This document shows, piece after piece, positions 18,180 through 29,591 of a stretch of DNA of 64,000 nucleotides. The translations under genes were made by a program, and so were the position numbers. The stretch's first letter is position 1; every line of letters starts with the position of its first letter. The stretch is taken from NCBI RefSeq assembly GCF_949628265.1, contig NC_088787.1, positions 18,404,501-18,468,500 on the forward strand, written 5' to 3'. The notes beneath the pieces are model-generated. The model searched no databases. It saw only the letters and a program-made list of their open reading frames with translations, and was not told the DNA's origin. Source of the stretch: Cloeon dipterum. Lineage: Eukaryota; Arthropoda; Insecta; Ephemeroptera; Baetidae.

Positions 18180-18322
18180 CACTGCAAGTCAGGGGTACCG
18201 CGTATGTCACAATACCTGGGGTGTCAAAGGTGAGTTTTTCGCACTGCGCAGCAGTGACATGCGGCGGGGTGAGATTTTCTCACTGTAGCGCAGTGGCATT
18301 TCCTCAACCCTGATTTGCAGTG
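18180..18322. mobile_element. 143-bp TIR mini-element (MITE-like)
   Basis: The left end CACTGCAAGTCAGGGGT and the reverse complement of the right end (CACTGCAAATCAGGGTT) form imperfect 17-bp terminal inverted repeats. The interior has two tandem, diverged copies of a roughly 45-bp unit, each beginning GTGAG and ending in GCAGTG-GCAT-like sequence (about 18231-18262 and 18269-18300). It is GC-rich against very AT-rich flanks. No clear target duplication is visible, so the superfamily is left open. Confidence 0.6.
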
Positions 18323-19927
18323 TGATATAAGAACAAATACGAGTATTTAGTTAATTTTTGAGCTTGTCTTATTTTATATTCAAGATTTTTGCGGATTGTT
18401 AAAAAATGCTTATCACGCAGCTAATAGAATTATACCGGAGACGTGTGGAAGAGAATCTGCTGCGGCGCCCACGCGTTCTGCTGGCCGATCGTCCTTGCCC
18501 TGCCCTGGCGTGGGCTCAGTGCGCGCTAACGCAGTCCACGCAAAATCTGAAGGCCCAATGCCCCATATTGTGCAAGCAAGCGCCACGCAAAATGTTATGC
18601 AAAAATAGTGAACGCCTTCCGTAAACAAAATTATTGCACAGCCGGTCTTTGTTAGCCGGGCTCCATTCATCACAATAATTGGCGAAATCCAATCAACTTT
18701 CGCAACCCGGCTACACTTAATGGTGTCATTTCTACCATGGAGCCATTTATGCATCTCCGTAATGACGCGTATTAATGATTCAATCACTGATTTATTGTTT
18801 ACCTTTACAACTAGAGTGCAATAGGATAATAATATGCACGTGTTTTGAAAAAAGGCAGCCTTGCGTAATAAGAGCAAGGCGCGCGCGTGTCGGAGGCGGC
18901 GGCGACTCATTGTCAGAGCACTGGCCATTCGAGTTTGCTTTTAATGGTCAAATAAAGAATGCCGACTGTCCACTCTTCACTGCGGGTGTCAACGGCCTCT
19001 CTGACGAGGAAAAACAAGAAAACCTGGAATTCATGCCGTTAAATTGAATCTTGAAACCGCATTTGCTCAGTAAAAAGTATATAAAGACTTCTGTCAATTA
19101 CTAGTCTGGCGGAATGTTGGCTTTGAGATGCATGCTCCCTGTTATTATTTAGATGGTGTAGTGTGTAATTAAGCTAGAATTCATCTGGGGGCAATAATTA
19201 TCGTGTTAGCGCTTAACTTGCAGCTGACGTTGTTGCGGTTGCACAAAATTGTTGTATACATCTAGATAAAATTGCAAATATATCTCTTGGTTAAATTTAG
19301 ATGCAAAAAATTGAGTTTCTCAAACTAATTGAATATTAGAGCGTGATTTTATTGTGAATACTTTTTAAACTCGGAACGAATCAATAAATAATTCGTGAAC
19401 AAGAGCATAAAGAATTTACGACTCATAAAGAGATGAGTTAACTGTATGAGTTAACTCATTTGAAGAGAAAAAACGTCAATAGTTTTCATATAGTATATAG
19501 CGATTAATTAGGTCCCTCTGGCTTCATTAGCAATAATTAATATTTATCTTCAAACAAAATTCCTGTTAATGATTTATCAAGAGAGAATTCCGACATAATG
19601 TCCAATTTTACCGTCCGACTGCACATTACTGAGTACTAACAAAAAAGAGAAATGAGTGACGAAATCTTATTAACCCCACCAATCCTAATCCAGAAATAAT
19701 TATTAATAACAAAATATAATTAAAACGACATTTCTACCTATTGGCAGCTGAGCTTAATCTATTAAAAATCAAATCATTTAAATAAACATTGCCAATATGA
19801 GTAATACAAATGCCGTATATTATTATGAGTAATTTTACTGCAATTTTGAGAAAGGCAAGCAAAAAAGGCAACATGTCTTTTAAGTTTCCAGATACGCCCA
19901 ATTCAATTTATTGCAATTAAAGTAGCG

Positions 19928-19966
19928 TATAAAAAGAACGATTGCAAAACAAGCTTGTATCAGACA
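19928..19966 (+). promoter_or_regulatory. TATA box and initiator of the EGF/DPY gene
   Basis: TATAAAAA at 19928-19935 is followed by TATCAGAC, whose A at 19962 lies 34 bp downstream of the start of the TATA box. This is close to the usual TATA-to-initiator spacing and places a start about 406 nt before the ATG at 20368, with no other gene between. Confidence 0.5.
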
Positions 19967-20367
19967 CAGCCTTTAAATAATTACTTTTCTTCCGATATGC
20001 ACGCAACCATTTGTCAAACAGTGAGCACTACCAAAACGTCCAGCCGCCCGCGAGCACTTTTGCTTCGTAGGCGAGACAAAGCTTAATATCTCCTCGCGAA
20101 AACAGCTCGTCGTTGGTGCGCTTCACACATGTAACAGAGGCTCGTCGGCGGCGATTTGAATGCGCGGAAATCTTGCGCCGCGAGTCAAATGTGTATTGAG
20201 TAGGGGCGGCAAAATAGATCATCTGACTGGAGGTGTAGGAGAAGATGCATGCAACCTTCAGCCGCGAACTTCCTAAAGCGGATGGCCCAAGGTGCTGCGT
20301 GGGCTCCACCGAGCTGGGGAGGCGACTGCCCAGAGACCGCTCCGTCAGACCAGCTCCGACTGCAGTC

Positions 20368-23300
20368 ATGGTAACTACTCGCACATCAATCACTCTCGCT
20401 CTTACTCCAGCAAAAGTGAAAATATAAATTTAATTTCAGTTTCTTTCTCTTTATTTTGGTAAATTGACTGTGGACTCTTAATTATAATTTTTCAATCAAA
20501 TTTTGTATTTTTTTTCTCAGATATAACTTTTAGGCTATGAAATTTTACCAAATTTTATCATACGTTCAATTTAGATTTTAGTACAATAATCGCATCTGGA
20601 GGAACATACGACAGTTCTATGAATATTATTTCTCTACTCATTTTCAGTTCCGGTTAATAGCATTAAGCTTACTAGTGGGCGTTGCCCTTGGTAAGCCCCA
20701 GGGGGATCCGTGCCACCCCAGTCCTTGTGGTCCTTACACAACATGTTCTGTCGGAGGAAACGGAGCTGCCGTCTGCCGTTGCCTGCAAGGATACTTCCCT
20801 CAGCCGAACACGATTGTCGGTTGCAGCGCTCAGTGCGTCAAGTAAGTACCACTATATTAAATATAAGCACGGCCGGATGAATCAGAAAAATTAAATTTCT
20901 TCCGAATATTATAAAATAACTACATCCTTGCCTTGAGAGTGCGTGTTTCAAAATTGATTTTTAACCGGCCGGAAATAAGCTGTCTTTTGTTTGCTAACTC
21001 TACGCAAAATCAATAATGAATTCAATTAACGAAATAACCATTCCATTTGTCACACCTAAATTTCATAATCGGAGAGGACCACATTTAGCATGAATTGCTC
21101 AACTCGTCGAGTCTTTCAAAAGATGGCACTCCTAAATTTGCAATATTTGTGAGACACTATATCGTTGACGCAACTATTTGTTTTTTTAGTGCTCAAGACT
21201 GTGCCCACGACCAGCAGTGCAAGCATGGCAAGTGCGTCAACTCGTGTGTCGATTCGCCCTGCGGCCGCGGCGCCGATTGCCGCGCGCAGAGTCACAGGGC
21301 CGTCTGCAGCTGCCCTCATGGATACGTAAGTTGTGATTAATACATATTTATCATTCAGACACTCTTCTGAGAATTGCAAACTATGTCGTTAAGTCGGTCA
21401 AGCACTTTGATGCCGTACTTGGCGAGACCGCTCCAGTTTCCGAGTTCATGGAAATACAGATTATGTGATCATGCTGATTCCGCTTGATCTTGTAAATAGC
21501 CAAAGACGAACTGTCCTCACTATGATGCAGGCTGAATATAATCCCGTTTATTAAAAACATTATAGTTTTATATCAAGGGGTTTAAAATACTGATCAAAAG
21601 ATAAAACAATATATTTTTTGAAACATTATATATAATTGATATAATTTAAAATTCAAATTTGGTAAGATGGTAAAACCAGTAGTTTCTTTAAATAGACATG
21701 AAATATAAAAATTTAAATTTGTGAAAGTCTGCCGTACATTATTTAATGGAGTGAAACTTTTAAAACAGTTAATTGAGGAAACCTTAGACATATCTCCTCC
21801 AAATTGGTCAGTTACCCAAACGAAAGTTATCATTTTCATTTATACAATTTCATAATTTGTCTCTTTGCTACTGTTTAAATTAATTGTAACATTACACAAT
21901 TGCAAATAGGTCGGCGATCCCCTCATCTCGTGCACTCCCAAGCCTGAGGAACGCATCTTGCAGCGCATCGAGGTCGACCCGTGCACGCAGCGAAGCGCTT
22001 GCGGCGTCAACGCCGAGTGCCGCAACGTGGGCGGACGTCCCGTGTGCTCCTGCCTTCCGGGTCACGCCGGAGACCCGTACAGCCAGTGCCGCAGAGGAGA
22101 GTGCGCCGGTGACGACGAGTGCCCCAGCAACCGCGCCTGCCGCAACTACCGCTGCGTCAGCCCGTGTGACGGATCCTGCGGACACAATGCCGACTGCGAG
22201 GTGCGCAGCAGAGTCGCCATCTGCAAGTGCCTGTCCGGCTATGTTGGAGATCCATTCACTTCTTGCAGGAGATATAATCCCAGTACGTATTAAGATTAAA
22301 ATATTAATTTTGCTAATTCATTTTAATAATTTATACTTTGATGATGGTCAGAAAAGTGAAAAAGGCACAATTTACAAGCGATCTAGGCGCTGAAACGTCG
22401 GCAAATCAAAAGATAATCGAGTCCTACATTCATAAACACGTTGAAATCGATACAGGCAGTCTTGAAGGGGTCGTATGGGAGTGTTAATTTAATAAGTAAT
22501 AAAATCCAGTCAACATTTTGGTCATCTGCTATAAATCAACGACTCATAAATTTTGATATTCTAAATACATACAGTTTAATTTGAAAAATGTAATTATTTT
22601 TAATGTATTTAACTGCCAAGAAACTGAACTAATTAAGATTTAAATTTGTAATGTTCAGCCTACAGAGAAAATTATTCAGAAACGTTGATAAAAAATATTT
22701 TAAATTGGTAAAAGAAAGCAGTGAAGAAAATAAATTTTATTCTCTAATAATAATTAGAAAATTCATCACTTAAATTATTTTTTGCTGATCCAGTCGGCCG
22801 AGTCCAGGAACAATACAATTTTAAATTAACACTTTTTTATTTATACAAAACTTTATAAATAAATTGTTCAAATTGGTCTTACTTGACATTTAATTTTCCA
22901 GATGAACTGTGTGAGCCAAGCCCTTGCGGTGCCAACACCGACTGCCGCGTGCAGAACGACCGTCCCATCTGCACGTGCAAGCCCAGCTTCCAGGGCAACC
23001 CTCTGAGCGGATGCAGACACGAGTGCGAGTCGGACTACGAGTGCGCCGCGTCGCAGTCGTGCCGCGACTACCGCTGCCAGAGCACCTGTTCGCCCGGAGC
23101 CTGCGGCGAGGGCGCCATCTGCGAAGCCATCAACCACCGCGCCTCGTGCAAGTGTCCAGAGCACTACCTCGGCAACCCCAGCACCCGCTGCTACCCTGAG
23201 TGCACGCAGCAGAGCGAGTGTCCCAACCACCAGGCCTGCGTGAACCTGCGCTGCGTCGACCCGTGCGCCGGTGTTTGCGGAATCAACGCCGACTGCAGAG

Positions 23301-24080
23301 CTACCAACCACAAAGCCATCTGCTCCTGTCCCAAGACCATGACCGGCGATCCCTTCGTCAGGTGCCGACCCTTCGAGAAAGGCGAGCAATCTTTAATAAT
23401 TTTTAAACTGGGGAAATCGCAATTATTATTCAATTTCAGCTAAAATTTTAAAAACAATATAGAAATGCGAAATTAATGTATTTTTGTTTAGAGATGCATT
23501 TTTAAAAATTCACTCCGTTAAAAAATATTTCAAATCAACAATAATTGGTATTCCTAAAAATTAATTTTCTACAAAGAAAAAACTGTCTTGTTTACTATTA
23601 AAAAAATAATAGGAGCACAGTTACGCAAGTAATTTATTACATTTTCACTTTTCAATTTGTGTCTTCTTTTCATAGCCAATTTATTTTTATTCCGTTCAAC
23701 ACAATTTATCGTTACTTTTCATATTTCCAGTTGACCTATGCCAGCCAAACCCTTGCGGAACCAACGCTCGCTGCACCCCCGGCCACGACAGAAGCGGCAA
23801 GGAACGCCCAGTGTGCACATGCCCACCCGGCTTCCTGGGCGACCCCCTGCACCACTGCCGTCAGGGTGAATGCCTCACCTCCGAGGAATGCCCCTCGAAC
23901 AGAGCCTGCTTCGAGAACACGTGTATGAATCCGTGCACCCGTCTGCACTGCGGCTCCAACGCCAACTGCGAGGTGCGCAACAGGGTGGCCGTGTGCAGCT
24001 GTCCTGCGGGCTACTCTGGCGACCCGCTGCACAATTGCTACGCCAATCCGCAGAGGGGATCTAGGTACTACAAAAAGTAG
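20368..24080 (+). CDS. Secreted protein of EGF/DPY-type cysteine modules (Dumpy-like), 511 aa
   Basis: Exons 20368-20370 (ATG only), 20648-20841, 21190-21325, 21910-22282, 22902-23381 and 23731-24080; the phases fit throughout. Joining the lone ATG to exon 2 gives MFRLIALSLLVGVALG, a clear signal peptide, then KPQGDPC. The rest is a chain of EGF-like modules with the pattern PCG..A.C....H...C.C..GY.GDP...C, alternating with short DPY-like linkers (EC....C.....AC....C..PC), as in Dumpy and related apical extracellular matrix proteins. There is no transmembrane segment or GPI-type tail; it ends basic (SRYYKK). It is far shorter than Dumpy, so it is a relative and not that gene. A matrix or cuticle-associated secreted role is inferred; no enzyme motif is present. 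The intron after 23381 begins with GC. Other EGF families are possible, but the DPY linkers argue for this group. Confidence 0.9.
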
Positions 24081-24424
24081 AACATGGAACTGAGGTCAGG
24101 GCTGCTCTAGCCGTGCCCACCGTGCTTTGGCTGAGGATTTGGGGAAAATTTCGAATTATTTCTTGTGGAAATTGTGGTGACTGGGTTTCTCAACTATCGA
24201 AAAGAAAAAGCGCTAAATTAATGTTCCTCGTATAAAACGATGCAATGGATGATTTTTGTCCATGAACATCGTTGATGATGGATTTCATATTTTAATAGGC
24301 GAAAAAGAAATCTGCTGCGCTAACTATAACGAGAAGAAAAATTTCAGAATGAAACCAAAACGAAAAAGTTTATAAACTCATCTCACACATATGCTGGTTC
24401 TCGCAGCATAAAAATCACGTGGTT

Positions 24425-24488
24425 AATAAACAAACGAAATAGTTCATTAAATAAAATCAGTGTACTTTTCTAATTTGTAAGAAATAAA
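24425..24488 (+). terminator. Polyadenylation signals of the EGF/DPY gene
   Basis: AATAAA occurs at 24425-24430, 24450-24455 and 24483-24488, about 345-410 nt downstream of the TAG at 24078. A cluster in the expected place for a 3' UTR end. Confidence 0.5.
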
Positions 24489-27400
24489 AAAGATCACAAC
24501 AAATTAATTTTTTTATTTGCTACCCATGATCAAATGTTGCATTAATATAGACTTAATGAATCATAGAGCGGGTTCTCTAATTTTTAATTCAATAGAATAA
24601 TTAGATATAAATTAATACATTAGGTGTACAACAATAAATCTATTTGCATAATACAGATCAGTTATTCAGTTTTACTGCTTCTCTGATTTGTTTTTCTTGT
24701 GAGACAGATTCATTACTGAGCTTGCAAATTACTCTTGAAAAAATAATCTCTACCATTCAATTAAAAATACTGTTATTTGGTTCAATTAACTTGATTTCAA
24801 AAATTTCGTTCCCTGTCTTATAAAAAAGTGCAGAATTTAAACAGCCAGATATTTTTCATTCCATTTTCCAATATCGGTTAAGCCACGTAAGATGACTGTG
24901 GTTTATGCAAAGAGCATTTTAGTTATTTTACAAATTTTTCGATGGCTATTCCTATTAGCAATTAAATAAGAAATGTGCAGGGTTTAAAAGTGAGAAACTA
25001 ATTACAAATAGAACGTAGTGTAAGAGCGTACCACCAGGTACTTTCAGCTTTAGATTCAAATTTTGGTTTATTACGGATCAGCAGGGCAACTGTGCCCCAT
25101 ACATCCACATCCAGAACTTAACCAAAATATTCTAGCTTTAGTGAGCTTGTCGGCTGCAGAGTTTTTAGAATTACACAGGGTAAATGAGAAGAGCTTATCA
25201 CACAAAAAGAGCGTGACATCTATAGGTTACAAACTTATTAGTTAACGCGAGTGTGTGCGGAAACCGCTACAGTAATACCACAAAAGCATGTTTTTTTCGG
25301 CACCGCAGGCCTCATCAGCAGTACTTAACCTTCATAACAAATTTTATATCATATGAATGCTGATATCACTTTTACGAACCAAGCAAATAAAATTTCTTTC
25401 ATGAAATGGACGAGCAAATATAGTCTTTTATACACATTATTTCCATTCAATGTGTATAGCAACAAAGAAAATAAGATCTCTCATTCAGCCGACATCTAGT
25501 GCTCTCTTGCAAAATCAAGGCTCAAGTGTAAAGTATGCAGTGCCATCTGCAGCCGTGTCGAGCGGATTGCAGCGCCACCGTTTTGCAGGAGCTCCCGTCG
25601 GACTAGTCTCCGCACAAGAGCACAGTCGAGTGGCTCTTGCAGTGTGCGCACAACACGATCGTCCGCTCGCCTTTGCCGAAAAATCGAAATATTATTCTAT
25701 CGGCGCAAAGATGATTAAAAAGCATTCACACAATCCGTTTGATTTTAATCCTCCCCCCGAAAATATCGAATCTATCGAGGCAAGGAAGTCAGCAAAGCGG
25801 AAGTTTCGACCGACGATGAATGCTTGAGCGAACAATAGGAATGATAATTAAAATCCCGCCGGGGGCCTATTCACATCTCATTAGATTTCAATTTGCCGCT
25901 CATTGTGCAAAATCGCGTTTCACAGATCGCTCGCACCAGAAATAACAACACACAACGCGTGACATTTCCAGCGGGAAAGATGAGAACGGCGCCCGACGAC
26001 GACCGGCTTAAGCAGGATCAGCGAAAATTAAAATGCATTCACCGGCAGGTATAATCAAATTTCATCATCCGCGCCAGGCGGGTAAACGCCTCTTCTGGCG
26101 GAATAAAAATGCTGGCAAAGAGGGAAAAATCATCATAAATATGATTCTCTTGGCATATTCCGCTCACCTTCCTCTCCTGCGGGAGCGAGCGTGCAAAACG
26201 TCTCGTCTCGTCGGCGGCAAAGCTAAAAAATGATGCAAGATCGCACACACACGCGCTTACAAAGAGTAAACAGACGCAAAAGGTGAATCATTTTTCAATA
26301 ATAAATTTCCCCAGGGGATGAGCGAGCTATAGCTTCTCTATAAATATGATTTTAAACGGAGATACAACACGCCAGCACTCCTTTCCGCGCTTCCGATTAC
26401 GCTATTTGCTATGGAGAGGCACGGTGTGGTGAGAAGCAGAGAAGCACGTCGAAAACACAGCTACGCACGAGAGGCAAAGATCAAAACCTGCGAGGGCTGT
26501 GTTTGCGTGCTCCGCGTCATATAGATACATGTCTGGCCGACACTCATCTAGCCTCTCCATCTTCAAACTAAATTGAATGCTCTGTGTGATGCAAGAGTGA
26601 TGCAACTCTCAATTCATATATCTTAAAATTTCAAAGATTTTGTGTTATTATGTGGCTTTGAAATACCTTACTTGAATCGATTCAGGATGAAAGAAAATGA
26701 GGAAAAAGCTGAATTTTGAATGATTCTGCTATCCGATAGAAGCTGACGTATTAAATTAAATATTTAAACATAAAACTATTTTCTAAAAACATAATAGCGT
26801 CGCAGTAATCTCTGCTTGATGATGTGGACTTAAAATGTTAGGTTAGAAATATTTGTATATCTTATGAAGTATGTTTAGTACAACTACATAGATCGTCAAA
26901 CCTTCCCTCAAATTACACTGATTAGTGATTTTTAATTCTGTTCTCAGGCTAAGGACGAAAAAATAAAATATAAATGATAAAATGTTTTATTTTGCCAGAA
27001 AATTATTTTTAACTTATCATTCATATATAACTGATAGCAATTCTATTCCAATTCATAGCTTTTGTGAAGGTTACTGCGAGGGTGAGTGCAGGGTAGCATT
27101 ACTGGGGAATGTCATTCCGTTTGATCGGTCCCATTGTCAGGTGAGCGCGACGGGTGTTCACTCTGGAAATAGTTTCCTTGATGAAAAGTAATTAATGAGC
27201 AGACTCCAAGTTTCGCTTCCTTTGATCCGGTCTGAGAGATTTGTGCGAGAGCAGCGGGCGTGCAAGGGCACATGAGTAATTGAGGGCCGATGTACTCCAT
27301 CTTCCCGAGAATTCCATTGTCACAGCTAATTAAATTTAATACCGCGTTTGCATCTTTGCCCGCTATGGTAAGATGCAAAGATATTGCAAGAACAAGTGGT

Positions 27401-27640
27401 TGAAGTAGCAGAATTCTGGGAAAACTCTTAAAGTACTGGCACATTTTAAAACTGCATTTTCCCAGCATGCGTATATTAATTTGGCATTGGGGGAAATCTG
27501 ATAATAAATTACTTCATTGCAACTGCTAACAAGTTCGAACCATCACGAAAATCCCTAATTTCAAATCATTATCCCTCATTCGATCATATTTTATCGGTTC
27601 ACATCTTTCGAGATGCCCAGATAGCGAACAACTCGTGAAA
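24489..27640. other. Intergenic, no gene recognised
   Basis: AT-rich sequence with one GC-richer block at about 25480-26260 containing short open frames on both strands that look like nothing known. A donor-like CAG|GTGAGC at 27139-27141 follows a short Cys-rich open stretch, but no matching acceptor or homologous domain can be supported. Confidence 0.4.
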
Positions 27641-27646
27641 ACTCCA

Positions 27647-27749
27647 CGTTCCAATAAAATTGGCGTACGGGCCTTATTAAAGGAAGACCAGTCCAGAAAC
27701 GGACCAGCTCATGTTACTGCATCCGCATTGGGATCTTTTTATTGGAACG
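27647..27749. repeat. 13-bp perfect inverted repeat around a 77-bp spacer
   Basis: CGTTCCAATAAAA (27647-27659) is the exact reverse complement of 27737-27749. The right arm touches the dispersed-repeat copy at about 27721-27843, which suggests either a small element that inserted into that copy or a hairpin derived from it. Confidence 0.55.
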
Positions 27750-27843
27750 CTAGACATTCGTCCCATGAAATTCATTCACACATGCTGGAAGGGTGAAAAC
27801 CAGGAAGTAGCGAGTCTATTAACTGCCGAAAGCAATCCTCCCA
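27721..27843 (-). repeat. Dispersed repeat, copy 3 (partial)
   Basis: The reverse complement contains GACTCGCTACTTCCTGG, CCTTCCAGCATG and GGGACGAATGTCTAGCGTT in the same order and spacing as copy 1 at 41.9 kb. It is truncated relative to copy 1, and similarity fades on both sides. Confidence 0.7.
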
Positions 27844-27849
27844 AATCCG

Positions 27850-29590
27850 AATGGACTCGCCAGTGCGATACAAGAGAATCAAATATGTATAGGCGCACTC
27901 GACCCCCAAACACTACTCGGATTTTCATCTCAGCCTTTATTTTGATGTGATAGATTCAGATTATTTTGAAGCAGACTCGATTTTCATGTAAGTGTAGGTA
28001 TATATAAAATGAAAAGCAAACTTTTGATCGGAGTCCTTGCGGCTGCCTTTCCGCACTTTGCATGGACGCGGCCTTGCACGGTGTCCTGTCCACCAAGAGA
28101 CTGACTCTGCGTGTGCCGTCGAGTGGGCGGACAAGTGGCTGACAGGCGGCGGGTGCACTCGATTTGTGCAAGAGCGATGACGCGCTACAAAATACGCAAT
28201 AAATAACGACGAGATGGAAAGCGTACGAGACGACGACACGAAAAAGGTGGAGAGAGGGTTGGTCCGTGCCTGGCCACCCTGTGCCACCCCCGAATCAATC
28301 ATCGAACTGGCCGTTCGCTCGGTGGGTGCACTCTTCTGCTCATTCACAGACTGCAACCAGCAACTCACATACACACACATATGCTGCTTGCAAACACACA
28401 CACGGAGAGTAGAGAGGCGAGTTGAAATAATTTCGCTGGCTGCTCCAGTCGACGTCGGCCGGGTGGAAATGTTTTGACAGCCGTTAGCCGTTTTTGAGCG
28501 CACCACCGCCGGGTCAGACGGGGTTAGCGAGCAGCCGGGTCGGGGGCGGGCGGCCAGGGCAAGGCCAGAACTCACTCACGCGTCATCAAAGTCAAGTGTT
28601 TCTCTTTCATTTACCACGGGATAACACTACCTTACAATAACACGCCGGCTTTTTTTAACCGGCTCGACAAACACCGGGCCAAATTTCAGCCACTTACATA
28701 GCACGCCCAGTTTCCGCTCTTTTCGCATCCGATATGTGCGGTCGCAGCCAATATCCACTTGCCACACTTACGCACTACCACATATTTTGAGCTCAACAGC
28801 ATTTCATACTTTCGGACCAAGAAGCTGATTTGCAGGGATGGAATCACGTGACTCAATTGAATTGTCTTTCTTTAGCAAATTCTATTACATTTTCAGCAGT
28901 TCAGTATTTTTTTTTTGCATATCTTGATATTCTGTAAATGATGTATGCAAAAGAAAGCATTTAATTAATCATTCCATTACAATTCGATTGCTTGATTTAT
29001 GATACAATTAAAAATGAAGACCAATCATTATTTATTTTCATTTTTATCAGACCAAAAGACTTAAGACTTGTCGGTATGTGCCCATTCCGACGATGGAAAA
29101 AAATTACGGTAGAGACACTGGATTTAGTGTTTTTTGTTCATGAAATGTTCCTTCCAGTTTCCCCTACTTTAGCCATTGCAACGCAAGATCGAAAGCCCAA
29201 ATATGTATGAAGGACTGTCATCATCCATGCTCCAAGGTATTTGGTCGAAACGCTGAATTTATCTGGTTATATATTTTCTGCGTTGCTCACAAATTATGCT
29301 TACAATTATAAGTGTATATTTAACGAATGCTTTAATAAAAACAAAATGTAAATACGAGGCTATATATTTAAGTTAAAACGTCACAATCACGCATGGAAAA
29401 TTAAATTTCATCAACGCACACATGAAAATCGCATTGTAGAATAACAGATCACTTTGAAACTAATTATGCCTTGGATATAATGTATAATATTACCGCTTCA
29501 AAAATAAATAACTTATATTATTTCCGATAACTAGTACATAATAGAGAAAGCAAAAGACAAGTCGCAGATATTCCCACAGCGGATAAAAAA
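27850..29590. other. Intergenic, GC-rich island then AT-rich 3' flank of the nuclease gene
   Basis: 28030-28800 is GC-richer, with CA runs near 28370-28400 and overlapping open frames on both strands, none recognisable. 28830-29590 is AT-rich and includes the downstream flank of the minus-strand nuclease gene. No clear minus-strand AATAAA lies within 300 bp of the stop codon. Confidence 0.4.
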
Positions 29591-29591
29591 T

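Larger units (their letters stand above)
16378..19920. other. Rabphilin 3' region and intergenic sequence
   Basis: The rabphilin 3' UTR starts at 16378. The first clear polyadenylation hexamers are AATAAA at 17844-17849 and 17852-17857, about 1.5 kb downstream, so the UTR may be long; this is inference. The remainder up to 19.9 kb is AT-rich intergenic DNA apart from the TIR mini-element at 18180-18322 and a GC-richer patch at 18400-18620. No recognisable coding exon. Confidence 0.5.

Noticed and set aside
18413..18928. 171-codon open frame on the - strand
   Set aside because: No family similarity, Leu/Ala/Arg-rich composition, and an overlapping + strand frame of similar quality. Chance opening in a GC-rich patch.
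22868..23389. 173-codon open frame on the - strand opposite the EGF exon
   Set aside because: Ala/Val/Gly-rich shadow of the Cys-rich EGF exon; the + strand has clear homology and splice phases.
25450..25827. 125-codon open frame with an ATG
   Set aside because: Unrecognisable; it lies in a GC-richer patch. No promoter, splice or homology support.
26980..27141. Short Cys-rich open stretch ending at CAG|GTGAGC
   Set aside because: CEGYCEGEC looked like part of a cysteine module, but the spacing fits no family I know and no partner exon could be found.
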